NCBI GenBank assembly: GCA_003136575.1
Contig: PLEX01000161.1
Location: 1 to 48,747, forward strand
From: Bryobacterales bacterium
GTDB taxonomy: Bacteria; Acidobacteriota; Terriglobia; Bryobacterales; Bryobacteraceae
Direction: 5' to 3'
DNA length: 48,747 bases
The translations under genes were made by a program, and so were the position numbers. Below the pieces are notes generated by a model. That model made no database searches and was not told the origin of the DNA. It worked only from the letters and a program-made list of their open reading frames with translations. Below are positions 27,395-36,274 of the stretch, one piece after another. The first letter of the stretch is position 1, and each line of letters starts with the position of its first letter.

Positions 27395-27427
27395 CACTAA
27401 AGTTATCGGCGGGAACCGCCGATTATA
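27395..27427 (-). promoter_or_regulatory. Conserved leader and probable promoter of paralog 1
   Basis: On the - strand a perfect -10 hexamer TATAAT lies at 27427-27422. It is followed by the hairpin CGGCGG-TTC-CCGCCG (27421-27407) and by GCCGATAACTTTAGTG (27410-27395). The last element ends 16 bases before the ATG and is identical, at nearly the same distance, in front of the paralog at 30472. The hairpin is not kept there. The ribosome binding site (GGGAG) directly follows the conserved block. No good -35 box was seen at 17 bases. The conservation may be only recent duplication, or may mark a regulatory RNA element. Confidence 0.45.
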
Positions 27428-27529
27428 GAGCGCGTTTTCGACCGCGGTTAGCGATGACTTTGAGGTGGTATTGGACGCGCGTCGGGAGGGGTATTACTTG
27501 CCGAACGGACTGAAGCCACAAGCCCGGCC

Positions 27530-27572
27530 AAAAAGTAAGAAAGGCCCGATCCGAAGGAAGTCTTCGGATCGG
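27530..27572 (-). terminator. Intrinsic terminator after paralog 2
   Basis: An 11-bp perfect stem, CCGATCCGAAG (27546-27556) with CTTCGGATCGG (27562-27572), encloses a five-base loop. Read on the - strand it is followed by a T-rich stretch (complement of the A-rich bases 27530-27542). This is a classic rho-independent terminator for the gene ending at 27659. A second perfect hairpin, CGCTCTCT/AGAGAGCG (27619-27626 with 27635-27642), lies between the stop and this site. So the two paralogs are probably transcribed separately. Confidence 0.75.
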
Positions 27573-27658
27573 ACCGTCAGCAACATCTCAAGGAATCGAA
27601 ATGTTGTTCAGAGGCGAACGCTCTCTAAAGAGTAAGAGAGCGAAAGTGCTGCGACACT

Positions 27659-30472
27659 TCAGAGGGGACCCGGCGTCGCCGAATTGACCAGATTGCCCTC
27701 GAAATCGTAGTAGCGAACCTGGGCCACGGTGAGTCCGGTCAGATTGAGCGTGCAGGAATTCGTCCCCAACAGGCCGCCATTCTCGCAAAAAGTCTGGCTT
27801 GCCGCCAGATCGGCTGCGGTGTCGGCGAAATAGACCCGCATTTTAACCGGATACTGAAGGATGGTGGCCGGAGTGCCGGTGAACGTATAATCGGCGCCCG
27901 AAGAAGCGTCGGTCACAATAACCGTCCCCGCTTCCGTCCTGGCCTGCATGATCATCCCTTCGATATTGGTGAGTTCGACGGCCGACAACTGAAACGGCGC
28001 ACTGTACATTGCGATATCGCCGATCTTTTGTCCGATGTCGAAACCCGGAGCGGACGTTGTCCAGCAGGCGCCGGCGCTGCAGTTGGAAACGTTCGTGGTC
28101 TGCCCGCCGTTCGGGTAAGCGAATCGCCATGTTTCCGGGGCAAACAGCGAGTTGAAGGATCCGTTGGGCGCCGCATAGGGCATCGTCGCGGCCAACGTGC
28201 CGATGTAGCTCTGTTCCGGTATGAAGAGGCTGTCCGGGAGTGCCTGCTGAAGCGCCACAAAGACAGACGCGGGCAACGGGCTTCCGCCGTCCCATACCGC
28301 GGAGTCCACGTAGTAGAGTGTCGTGCCCCAGCGGCTATGGGCGTACGTGGCCTTGGAAATCAGGAGATTCGTCACCTGCTGAACCTGTGCGGGCGTATAC
28401 ATGGTCTGTGCGCCATTACCGCCAATGATCTGGCTCCAGGTGTTCGGCGCGGTGCAGGCGTAGAAATCGTTCTGATATCCGCCATCCACGGCGACGTAGT
28501 AGTCCATGTAGTTGGTGTCGGCGTTGAAATTGCAGGTGGCGGGCAAATTTGCCAGCGGACCCCATTGCAGATACTCGGGGCGAAGCGTGACGCCGACTTT
28601 GAATCCGGCGTTCTTGAACAGCCCGAACACCTGGTCGGCGGCAGCGTTCATCTCGGGGTCGTAACCCTCGCCAAGCACTCTCGGGTCCCCGATATAGGTT
28701 GTCGGCTGAATGAATTCCTGCCCTTCCAGATCCCAGAGGATGATTCCCTGGGGCCGCACCGGCCGGGCCTCAAGGGAGGTGAGTATGTTCTGAGCCTGCG
28801 CGAGGATCTGGGTCTGGAAGTTCGGGATGTTCGAAACATTGAGCAGCGGGTTATTCATGTAGCCGCGGGGGTTGATGGCGCTCGCATGGCCGTGATCGGA
28901 CATGAACCACAGGTTGATTGGGCGCCGGTCGGGCCAGTTTACGATATACGGGAACGCGGCCGCATACGCGGCGTAAGCCTCCGGGGCCAGGGCTTCGTTG
29001 TTTTCCGTCATGTTATTGGTGAAACGCATGGAGAAAGAAGCCGTCGCCGTCTGACCCGGCGCGACATTGAGCAGTTCGGGCTGGTTTTTGCAGATGAACG
29101 ACCATCCGCAGCTCTGATTGAATGCGACATTCGGATTCCCCGGAGTATTGTTCCAGATCGCGGCGCGGCCGGTGACGAAGCTGATGATGCTGAGCGGATT
29201 GGAGACGCTCAGGCCCCCCACGGAATTGGTGGGATCGTACTGAGACATATTGAGGCCGAGCGTGCTGAGCATCGCCTGGGTGACGGTGTTCGTCGCGCTG
29301 TTGTTGGTGAAAACGATATTGGCCTGAATGGTGCTGTTCGACGGAATGCTGTAATTCACGGTCAAGGTGAAGGTGTCGCCATTGGCGCCGCACGTCTGGC
29401 TTACCGTATTGACGGTAAACGTGCTCGCGCAAGTGGGGGTGTACTGGGTTACCCCACCGCCGGCGGCCGACTGTTCCCATATCAACGTCAACAGATTCTC
29501 GCCGTACAAATAGTTATAGTTGACTCCATTGTAGATAACGGACTGTAGTCCGTTGGCATTAGTGGTAAAGAAGATGCCGCTGCCCAGGACGACGACATTC
29601 GCCGACGCCGAGATCAGCGGATCCGCCTGCGATGTGGCAGTTACCGTGACCGCCGTATTCTGCTGCAGGCCGGCCGGCGCAGTGTACACACCCGCATTGG
29701 TGATCGTGCCAAGATTCGGGCTCAGGCTCCAGTTGACGCCGGTATTGGTCGAGCCTGTCACCGTCGGAGTCAGAGCGATTTGCCCGCCAAGCGCCAAATT
29801 CGCCGTCGCCGGCGAGAGGGCTACCGTGACCGGCACCAGCGTCACGGATGCGGTGACGTTCAGATTGTTATTGGCCGGACTGGTGGCTTTAACCTGCACC
29901 ACCTGGTTCGTGAGAAGCGGACTGGGTCCGGTATAGACCGCGCCATTGCCGTTGGCCACGATCGTTCCGACCGAGGGCGTGAGCGACCACACGACTCCCC
30001 CGATATTGGCACCGTTGGTCGCCAGCGCCACGCTCTGTCCCGAACCGGTTAGGGTCGCCGAAGACGGTGTTACGTTCAGCACGGGCTGCAGGCTGATGGT
30101 GGCGGAGACGGTATGCATCGTGTCCATCGCCAGCTCTGCGGTGAGCGTCACCACCTGTGCCGCGGCGACCACCGCCGGCGCGGTGTAAGTAGTGGTATTA
30201 CCGTTGGTCGCCAGCGTTCCCACCGCCGGAGTCACCGTCCATATCACCGCTGTATTAGAGGGCCCGGTAACCGTGGCCGTAAACGTTTGAGACTGCGCCG
30301 GATTCAGCGAAACCGCCGCCGTGTTCAGGGACATAGTCAACCCGGCAAGACCCGTTCCCTGGGCCAGGATTCCCAACATAGCGAGACCAAACAAGGGTAT
30401 GAAAGATGCCAACGGGCGCGAGCCCGTTGTTGCAGTGGTGCTATCGATACTTCTTTTAAAAAATATAAACAT
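27659..30472 (-). CDS. Large secreted protein: Ig-like repeats plus TIM-barrel-like glycosidase-type domain (paralog 2)
   Basis: This 937-residue protein repeats the layout of its neighbour: basic N-terminus with IDSTT, export helix at about 20-45, three Ig-like repeats, beta-rich section, barrel-like domain and C-terminal beta domain. Long blocks around WDLEGQEF, YYVDSAVW, PEQSYIGTLAA and the C-terminal CENGGLLGTNSCTLNL (a likely disulphide loop) are identical or nearly so in both, while the Ig repeats have drifted more. This points to tandem duplication with stronger constraint on the putative catalytic half. No PEP-CTERM, LPXTG or other sorting signal is visible at the end. ATG 30472 is supported by the matching leader and by GAGG upstream. 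The function is unknown; a secreted or surface glycan-active enzyme is the best guess. Confidence 0.75.
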   Translation of the reverse strand: MFIFFKRSIDSTTATTGSRPLASFIPLFGLAMLGILAQGTGLAGLTMSLNTAAVSLNPAQSQTFTATVTGPSNTAVIWTVTPAVGTLATNGNTTTYTAPAVVAAAQVVTLTAELAMDTMHTVSATISLQPVLNVTPSSATLTGSGQSVALATNGANIGGVVWSLTPSVGTIVANGNGAVYTGPSPLLTNQVVQVKATSPANNNLNVTASVTLVPVTVALSPATANLALGGQIALTPTVTGSTNTGVNWSLSPNLGTITNAGVYTAPAGLQQNTAVTVTATSQADPLISASANVVVLGSGIFFTTNANGLQSVIYNGVNYNYLYGENLLTLIWEQSAAGGGVTQYTPTCASTFTVNTVSQTCGANGDTFTLTVNYSIPSNSTIQANIVFTNNSATNTVTQAMLSTLGLNMSQYDPTNSVGGLSVSNPLSIISFVTGRAAIWNNTPGNPNVAFNQSCGWSFICKNQPELLNVAPGQTATASFSMRFTNNMTENNEALAPEAYAAYAAAFPYIVNWPDRRPINLWFMSDHGHASAINPRGYMNNPLLNVSNIPNFQTQILAQAQNILTSLEARPVRPQGIILWDLEGQEFIQPTTYIGDPRVLGEGYDPEMNAAADQVFGLFKNAGFKVGVTLRPEYLQWGPLANLPATCNFNADTNYMDYYVAVDGGYQNDFYACTAPNTWSQIIGGNGAQTMYTPAQVQQVTNLLISKATYAHSRWGTTLYYVDSAVWDGGSPLPASVFVALQQALPDSLFIPEQSYIGTLAATMPYAAPNGSFNSLFAPETWRFAYPNGGQTTNVSNCSAGACWTTSAPGFDIGQKIGDIAMYSAPFQLSAVELTNIEGMIMQARTEAGTVIVTDASSGADYTFTGTPATILQYPVKMRVYFADTAADLAASQTFCENGGLLGTNSCTLNLTGLTVAQVRYYDFEGNLVNSATPGPL

Positions 30473-30486
30473 TATTATTCCGACCT

Positions 30487-30502
30487 CACTAAAGTTATCG
30501 GC
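30487..30502 (-). promoter_or_regulatory. Second copy of the conserved leader element
   Basis: GCCGATAACTTTAGTG on the - strand ends 14 bases before ATG 30472, matching the element in front of the paralog at 27378. Upstream, the stretch CGAAA-CGCGC-TCTAT is also shared, giving TATGTT where the other copy has TATAAT, so the promoter region was duplicated with the gene. A ribosome binding site (GAGG) follows the element. Confidence 0.45.
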
Positions 30503-30672
30503 CGGTAATGTCGAACATAGAGGCGCGTTTCGGAGTCAAGAGCATCATCCGGGTCTGTCCTACGCGGGATTGTCTGAGACGGAATTTCAGCTTCGCTCCG
30601 GGTTCGGGAACTATTCGACTGGTGGCCGCCCGGATTGCGGCGAACCCTGCGTGCTTGCAAGGAGGGGCAACG

Positions 30673-30697
30673 GGCGAGTCGGCGGCTCGCCGTTTTT
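30673..30697 (+). terminator. Terminator-like hairpin upstream of the MFS gene
   Basis: GGCGAG (30673-30678) pairs with CTCGCC (30686-30691), followed by GTTTTT on the + strand. No + strand gene ends nearby, so this is not an obvious end of transcription. It could be part of a leader of the MFS gene that starts 65 bases later, or chance. The remaining 30503-30761 spacer shows no other gene. Confidence 0.3.
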
Positions 30698-30761
30698 GAA
30701 TGGCGGGAGATCGGCGTGTCTGCAACGACACGGGCCCGACGAAGCGGGATATCATGCAGTG

Positions 30762-31919
30762 ATGGTGAAGGCTGGCGCATTGCGCGCATTCTTCATTTCC
30801 GGATTCCTCCTCGCCCTGCCCGGCGGCCTGTTGCCGTTGTGGGGATACCACGTCCACCCCGAATTCGGAACGGCGGGCAACTATTTTCTGGCGCTCGGCG
30901 TCGGGATGGCCGGCGCCATGGCGCTTGCTCAGAAATTGGCCCGTCTGTGGCGGGCCGGGAATCTTCTGACGACCGGATGTCTTGCCGCTTCGCTGTCCAT
31001 GGCGCTGCTGGCATTCGCCGCGCCCCCGGCGCAGTTCTGGTATCAGATGCTGTGCCTTTTTGTCTGCGGCGCCGCGGCGGGCCTGATCAACAGCGCGATA
31101 TTCGAACTGATCGGACCAGCGTGGGAAGCGGACCGGGCGGGCGTCACTCTGAGAGGCGGAATCTGCTTCGGCGCCGGAAGTGTTGTCGCTTCATTGCTGC
31201 TGATGCAGTGTCTTGGCGTGGATGCCACGATGACCGCACGAGTGCTCGCAGCCACCGGCCTTATTCCGATTGCCGCGGCGCTTGCGTTCCGAAGAATCAG
31301 AGCCGAAGCTCCGACCCTCGGCGAAGCCGATATGGACGAGACAGGCACCCGCGACCGGCGCACTGTGCTGGCGGTCCTGTTCGGCCTCCTCCTGTTCCTT
31401 CAGTTTGCAAACGAGTGGTCGATCGCAGGCTGGCTGCCCGTGTATCTGATCGACCGGCTGGGCATGAGCCCCGCGGGAGCGGTCATGCTGTTGGCATTCT
31501 ACTGGGCGGCGCTGACGCTGGGGCGCATTGGAGCCGCGCTGCTGCTGCGAATGATGCCGCAGGGGCGACTGCTGAGCATCAGCGCTTTCTGCGCGCTCTT
31601 TGGCGGCACCGCGCTGGCCGTTTCCGATACCAGAGGCGGCGTCGTGGTGGGGATTTTGCTGGTGGGAGCGGGTTTTTCCGTTATTTATCCGCTGGCGTCC
31701 GAACTGATCGCGACGAGGTTCACTTCCTGGCATTCCGGCTATTTCAGCAAATTGTTCGCGTTCGCCATGTCGGGGGGGATTTTCGCGGCATTCGTGCTGG
31801 GGCATTTGGCGGAAGCGACGGGATTACGCGCGATTCCGCTGGCGGCGATGCTGGGGAGTTGCGGTGTTTTCGCGCTGATTCTGCTGATCCGGCTGGGACG
31901 AAAGGTTTCGGGGAACTAA
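30762..31919 (+). CDS. Major facilitator superfamily transporter
   Basis: A 385-residue inner-membrane protein with about 12 hydrophobic segments in two halves. The halves are separated by a charged central loop (around residues 180-200, RRIRAEAPTLGEADMDETGTRDRR). ALTLGRIGAALLLRMM in the second half is the MFS loop motif G-R-x-G-x-x-x-x-R-x-x. The substrate cannot be predicted; the AGFSVIYPLASELIA segment is common in sugar or small-molecule MFS proteins. The frame is open far upstream, but hydrophobic MFS sequence starts at ATG 30762. It is divergent from the secreted-protein gene at 30472. Confidence 0.83.
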   Translation: MVKAGALRAFFISGFLLALPGGLLPLWGYHVHPEFGTAGNYFLALGVGMAGAMALAQKLARLWRAGNLLTTGCLAASLSMALLAFAAPPAQFWYQMLCLFVCGAAAGLINSAIFELIGPAWEADRAGVTLRGGICFGAGSVVASLLLMQCLGVDATMTARVLAATGLIPIAAALAFRRIRAEAPTLGEADMDETGTRDRRTVLAVLFGLLLFLQFANEWSIAGWLPVYLIDRLGMSPAGAVMLLAFYWAALTLGRIGAALLLRMMPQGRLLSISAFCALFGGTALAVSDTRGGVVVGILLVGAGFSVIYPLASELIATRFTSWHSGYFSKLFAFAMSGGIFAAFVLGHLAEATGLRAIPLAAMLGSCGVFALILLIRLGRKVSGN

Positions 31920-31964
31920 ACGGATCCGGAAGTGTCCGGACGCGGATCGCGCGGGCGGACGCCC

Positions 31965-32522
31965 TCAGCGGTAAAATTTCCTGTCGGGAATATAACAGCC
32001 GACCGCCGGCGCCTCGGGCTTAGCGACCGGTTTCCCGGCGAACACGGCGTCGAGCGCGTCGCGCCAGTCGTGTTCGGTCACCTGAGTGCGCGGCTTTGTG
32101 AGATCGGCGTAGTAATTATCGATTCTGCCGCGATAGGCGATGGACGCGTCCGGCCGAACGACGACCACTTCTGGTGTTATCGTTGCGCCCGTAGCTTCCA
32201 CCAGTACCCGGTCGCGGTCGACCACTTTCGGATAGCCGCCATGGCCATAATCGCGCGCGTGCTGCGCTGCAGCGGCGTCCTTCATGGTCGGGTCCGTGTA
32301 GACCAGCGTGCATTGCAGACCACGCGGCGCATACTCGTCGCAAATTCGGCGAATCTCGCGCGAGTAATAATTCGATATCGGGCAGTCGTTGGTTACGAAA
32401 ACCAGGGTGGCGATATGCCCTTTATCGGCCTTGAGCGGTTCGCGGCGAACGCCGTCGATATCGCGAATGGCGATGGACGGATGAAGAATGGCTCCAAGCG
32501 CCAGCAGAACAAGGCGGTTCAT
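31965..32522 (-). CDS. Secreted redoxin (thioredoxin-like) protein
   Basis: A 185-residue protein with a short signal peptide (RLVLLALGAILHPSIA) and a thioredoxin/AhpC-like fold. The strand-helix TLVFVTNDCPISNYYSREI has the active-site position, here C-P-I-S instead of CxxC. TGATITPEVVVV carries the cis-proline, and YRGRIDNYYAD is the last strand typical of redoxins from Planctomycetes and Acidobacteria. A further cysteine sits at VGCYIPD near the end. With a single active-site cysteine it is more likely a peroxiredoxin-like, metallochaperone-type or regulatory protein than a disulphide oxidase. It follows the TonB-like gene by 15 bases and is probably cotranscribed. Confidence 0.75.
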   Translation of the reverse strand: MNRLVLLALGAILHPSIAIRDIDGVRREPLKADKGHIATLVFVTNDCPISNYYSREIRRICDEYAPRGLQCTLVYTDPTMKDAAAAQHARDYGHGGYPKVVDRDRVLVEATGATITPEVVVVRPDASIAYRGRIDNYYADLTKPRTQVTEHDWRDALDAVFAGKPVAKPEAPAVGCYIPDRKFYR

Positions 32523-32537
32523 TGGGTCGATTGCCGC

Positions 32538-34451
32538 TCAAAACACGAAGGCCAGGCCGCCGCGGAATACACGCGGAGCGTTCACTACCAGGATCTGCTG
32601 GCCATCGGTGAGCGAAAGGGGCAGATAACCCTGCGCCAGCAGGTTGCGTATCTCTGCGGTTGCCTCTATATGCCCGGCCGCGAAGGGAATGAACGGAATC
32701 GGCTGCCGCAGAGCCAGATTCAGCCCCGGCTCGGACCGATCCGGCTGGGTGGAAAACGAGGCCATCGGCACGGCCGCCTTCAGATCGGTGAACTCGTAAC
32801 TCACCGCATAACGGGTGCCGACATGCCTCACGGTGCCAGATGAGCGTAAGGTCAGCGCGCGCCGATTGGCAGTTGTAATGGCCTCCCGCAGACTCTGAGC
32901 GTCGGGGAAAATCGAGGCATCGGCAACCGGAGTCATGACTCCCAGTGTGCCGTACGAGACAGTGATGCGGTAATTAGGCGTCAGATTCCGGGTCGCGGAA
33001 ACGGTGTAACCGCTTGTGGAAATATTGCCGGCGTCAAACAACGCGCTCGACGCGAACACGGAGGGCAGCAGATCGCCGCTGAACAGGTTGGCGTCGGGGT
33101 TGGCAATAGCCAGAGTCGTATTTGCCACGTATTGGTGATAGGCCGAAATACGGTATTCCATCGGCCCAACGACATCGGAGTAGCCGATTTCGTAATCGTC
33201 GCCGCGCTGCGCTCTGATGTGCCCATCCATCTCACTGAGCCGGGGAAGAAGGGCAAGCGCGCTCAACTCGTTCTGGAGCGCGTCGCCTGGGTTCTGCGAC
33301 TCCAGGCCCGGATGCGCGTTGCCGGAGGTGAACACCATATCGAGGTGGCCCCGGGGTAACGCGAACGTGAGTTTGGCCCACGGGCTGAAATACTGCAAAT
33401 GATCGAGAAAAGATATGGTGTCGAGTTCCGAGCCATACTGGATCGACACAACGTCGCTCAGCTGAGTCTTGTCCTGAACGCTGACGGACAGCGTTCTCAG
33501 CGTCGGCAGATTGCCCTCGCCCGCGCCGCCAGCTACGTTTTGGCCGACCCGCGCCGCTGCGTTCATCTGGCGCATAGTCACTGAAACCGACGGTGTGTCC
33601 CCTGCAATTTCCCGGCTGTAGGTGGTTCTAAGCGCCGCCGCGGGCTGGCCAGTGGCGGACGCATAACCGACATCGCCGCTCAGATGAAACTGATTGTTGC
33701 TGTATACGGACGTGGCGAAGGCGAACTGAGTCCCGAGATCGGCTTCGTCCGCGGCTGCATCGGTAATTGCCGTATCGCTGGCGGATAACCTGACGAGCGC
33801 GCTCGAATCGTGGAAGACGGCGGTTTTCGTTCCGCCCGCGATGGTGGTGGCGGGTCCGCCGGTTGGCGATCCCGCCGAGGCCAGGCCGGCGGTCGATGCG
33901 CCCGGATCGTCGGGGAGGAGACGCAAAATGGGGCGCAAAGAAGGGTCGGAGCGCAGCGTCCACTTCCAGTCGTCGCTCATCAATCCGCCCGGCGCGGGAA
34001 CGGTCGAGACGACATGGATCGAACTGAACATCTTCGACAGATTCACTTCGATCAGGCTCCTCATGCCGGGCCGGACGAGCACGTGGTCGCGCGAAGCCGG
34101 CACGAAACTCGAGAGCGATACCTGGATAGAGTAGAGGTCCGGCAGAAGGTCGCCGAAGGAAAAATTACCCGCAAGATCGGTGTAAACACGCTGCAGGAGA
34201 CGTTCCTGCTGATTCAGCAGGGCGACGGAAGCCCCCGGTTGGGGCTTTCCGAGAGAATCCATGACGAGGCCGCTGACCGCTCCCGCAAAGCGCACGGGAG
34301 TTGCAGCCTGCAGCGAACAGAACGGCGCAATAGCCAGCGACAGGAGGGTCGCGACGTGCGCGAGACGTCCGGACAAAAACCAGGCTCCGTTACGGTGCGA
34401 ATATCCGCCCGCGTCGCTCACATATGCTCCGGCATTACCAGTGTTCCCCAT
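32538..34451 (-). CDS. Outer-membrane beta-barrel protein with N-terminal carboxypeptidase-regulatory domain (TonB-receptor-like)
   Basis: The 637-residue protein has a possible signal peptide at about 30-50 (LAHVATLLSLAIAPFCSLQA). A CarboxypepD_reg domain follows at about 52-145 (GLVMDSLGKPQPGASVALLN ... TDLAGNFSFGDLLPDLYSIQV). The rest is alternating short amphipathic strands ending in an aromatic residue (GGLAFVF), as in outer-membrane barrels. No recognisable plug domain or TonB box was found, and the length is well below the 900-1100 residues of the usual Solibacter TonB-like proteins, so it may be a plug-less relative. It sits between a GWxTD protein and a redoxin, all secreted and on one strand. 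The ligand is unknown. Confidence 0.68.
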   Translation of the reverse strand: MGNTGNAGAYVSDAGGYSHRNGAWFLSGRLAHVATLLSLAIAPFCSLQAATPVRFAGAVSGLVMDSLGKPQPGASVALLNQQERLLQRVYTDLAGNFSFGDLLPDLYSIQVSLSSFVPASRDHVLVRPGMRSLIEVNLSKMFSSIHVVSTVPAPGGLMSDDWKWTLRSDPSLRPILRLLPDDPGASTAGLASAGSPTGGPATTIAGGTKTAVFHDSSALVRLSASDTAITDAAADEADLGTQFAFATSVYSNNQFHLSGDVGYASATGQPAAALRTTYSREIAGDTPSVSVTMRQMNAAARVGQNVAGGAGEGNLPTLRTLSVSVQDKTQLSDVVSIQYGSELDTISFLDHLQYFSPWAKLTFALPRGHLDMVFTSGNAHPGLESQNPGDALQNELSALALLPRLSEMDGHIRAQRGDDYEIGYSDVVGPMEYRISAYHQYVANTTLAIANPDANLFSGDLLPSVFASSALFDAGNISTSGYTVSATRNLTPNYRITVSYGTLGVMTPVADASIFPDAQSLREAITTANRRALTLRSSGTVRHVGTRYAVSYEFTDLKAAVPMASFSTQPDRSEPGLNLALRQPIPFIPFAAGHIEATAEIRNLLAQGYLPLSLTDGQQILVVNAPRVFRGGLAFVF

Positions 34452-34528
34452 CGGTCCAATCCGGCCGTCCTACACCGTCCCGCAACCTGGCCGCCTGCGT
34501 CCCCACGCGGCGCGAAATCCGGCTCTAG

Positions 34529-36274
34529 TCAGTTTACTATAAATTTCTGCTCCTGCTCGACCGCCTGGTTGGCCCGGCGATCCGTAGCCTTCACTTTGAG
34601 GGTATACGTTCCGGGGCCGAGCTTGCTCAGCGGCAGCAGCTTCTCGATCGCCAACTGGCTGGCGCGCGCCGATTTTATCGATGACAGGTCTTCGGTAAAG
34701 TCGATCACGTTATCCGTGGAACCGACCCGGTTGATCAGGTATTCAATCGAGCCATCCGGCTTATTCGTTTTTTCGTCCGGCGCAAAATTATAAAGCTGGA
34801 GGTAGATCCCCATCTTCTCGTCCGCCTTAAACGTTTCGCCGATTCGCGGCCGCACCTTGGTGTCGCCGATGGCAAAAGGCACGCCGCCGATTTTCGTTGG
34901 AGGCAGCGGTTCGATGGTATCGGCCAGAATCAGACTGCTGGCGGCCAGCCGGTCGTCGGAGAAGTGAGGCACGTCGAGCGCCTGTTCGAAGATGGCCACG
35001 TTGCCGGACATAATGTCCTTCGCGACGATGTTGAGATGATAGCGGCCCGGAGCCAGCGGAATCGACTGCTGATGAATCTGCCGCTGTTTCGAATAGGCCT
35101 GCAGCATGTCGGGAGGCGAGATGACTTCGAGCGTAGGTTCGAAAATGCTCACCCGGCGGCGCGTCATAGTGGTGATGCGGCCGAATATATTGATGAGCGC
35201 CTTATCAACGCCGTCCTTTTCCGTGAACTGGAGATCGCTGCCTTCAAACTGCAACGTGATATTGGCGAGAACCGAGGAATCGGTCACGCGGACGTAATCC
35301 ACCCGAACCTGCATGGGCAAACGGTTGTAGGTGATTCGCGTGGTGACGTCGGCTTCCAGATCCTTGAACTTTACCGTTGGCGGTTGCTGCATCTTGAAGA
35401 ACTGGTCCATGCGGTTGAACTCGTTCATGCTCTGGTTCAGGTACTGATCCGGCACGCCAAGGTGGGTACCGTCGCTGCGGTTGAAGCGGTCGGTTTTGGT
35501 GGAAAGGCCTTCCTGCTCGTATAACGTAAGACCCGCGTTAGGCACGTTGAGGAGCGCGTCCTTCTCAGTCGGGTCCATCGTCATGCGATATTCGCCCGAC
35601 ATCGACTTGTCGACGAATTCCAGAATGATGTTCTGGCCGACGCCGTCTATATAACGATAGCGCCATTGCTCGAAAGGATAGGTTTCCGTTTCGCCGCCTC
35701 CTTCCGACATGGGGCGCTCATACGAACCGCCCGACGCGTGGGATTCGATTTCGTCCGGCGGGCCGTATTGAATATAGATACGGCCGCGGTCTGTGCGCCA
35801 CCCGGGGATGCCGGAAGCGTAATGTTCGTTCGCGTAGGCGATGCGCCGGTAGTGCTCTTCCTTGAATTCGTTTTCGTCGGTATCGGGCGTCGGGTCGCGG
35901 CGCAACCAGAACTGTTCGACAAACTGTTCGCGTTCTTCGTCGGTGTTCAGCTGGTGGAATGCTTTTTTCTCTTCGTCGGAGATGATGTAGACGACATCTT
36001 CATCGAGCCACTTCTTGTAGGGAGTTTCCAGTTCCTTCCGAAGCTTTTCATCCCTGGCCTTCTGCTGTTTGGGGGTGATGGTCTTAGCGATCGTTTCCCG
36101 AGCCGGAGTCCCGGGTTTCTGGGTGGCGGGAGTCTGGGCCTTGGGCGTAGCAGGAGTCTGAGTCGGGACGGGAACCACGGGCTGACTGGTGGCCGGCGAC
36201 TGGGCGGGCGACTGCGCAACCGCAAGCAACACGGCCAAAGCCGCTGCGGGGATGGACAGAAACTTGGTATTCAT
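34529..36274 (-). CDS. GWxTD-domain secreted protein
   Basis: The 581-residue protein starts with a signal peptide (MNTKFLSIPAAALAVLLAVAQSPA). A Pro/Thr/Gln-rich linker to about residue 60 follows, and then the GWxTD domain. The name motif GWRTD lies at 158-162, with IYIQYGPPDE after it and FWLRRDPTPDTDENEF before it, all conserved in this family. The C-terminal 300 residues form beta-rich repeats (YTLKVKATDRRANQAVEQEQKF at the end). The family is widespread in Acidobacteria and Bacteroidetes-like lineages with no established function. ATG 36274 has GAGGA about ten bases upstream, better than the open frame from 36301. It probably begins a unit with the next two - strand genes. Confidence 0.85.
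   Translation of the reverse strand: MNTKFLSIPAAALAVLLAVAQSPAQSPATSQPVVPVPTQTPATPKAQTPATQKPGTPARETIAKTITPKQQKARDEKLRKELETPYKKWLDEDVVYIISDEEKKAFHQLNTDEEREQFVEQFWLRRDPTPDTDENEFKEEHYRRIAYANEHYASGIPGWRTDRGRIYIQYGPPDEIESHASGGSYERPMSEGGGETETYPFEQWRYRYIDGVGQNIILEFVDKSMSGEYRMTMDPTEKDALLNVPNAGLTLYEQEGLSTKTDRFNRSDGTHLGVPDQYLNQSMNEFNRMDQFFKMQQPPTVKFKDLEADVTTRITYNRLPMQVRVDYVRVTDSSVLANITLQFEGSDLQFTEKDGVDKALINIFGRITTMTRRRVSIFEPTLEVISPPDMLQAYSKQRQIHQQSIPLAPGRYHLNIVAKDIMSGNVAIFEQALDVPHFSDDRLAASSLILADTIEPLPPTKIGGVPFAIGDTKVRPRIGETFKADEKMGIYLQLYNFAPDEKTNKPDGSIEYLINRVGSTDNVIDFTEDLSSIKSARASQLAIEKLLPLSKLGPGTYTLKVKATDRRANQAVEQEQKFIVN

Noticed and set aside
24475..29548. Long + strand open frames (24475-25713 and 28028-29548) opposite the two secreted proteins
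   Set aside because: The two frames sit at corresponding positions of duplicated genes, so each appears because the other does. Their translations have no domain and no ribosome binding site.
30321..30761. N-terminal extension of the MFS frame back to 30321
   Set aside because: The extra residues cover the divergent promoter region and the end of the paralog 2 gene and are not hydrophobic. MFS sequence starts at ATG 30762.
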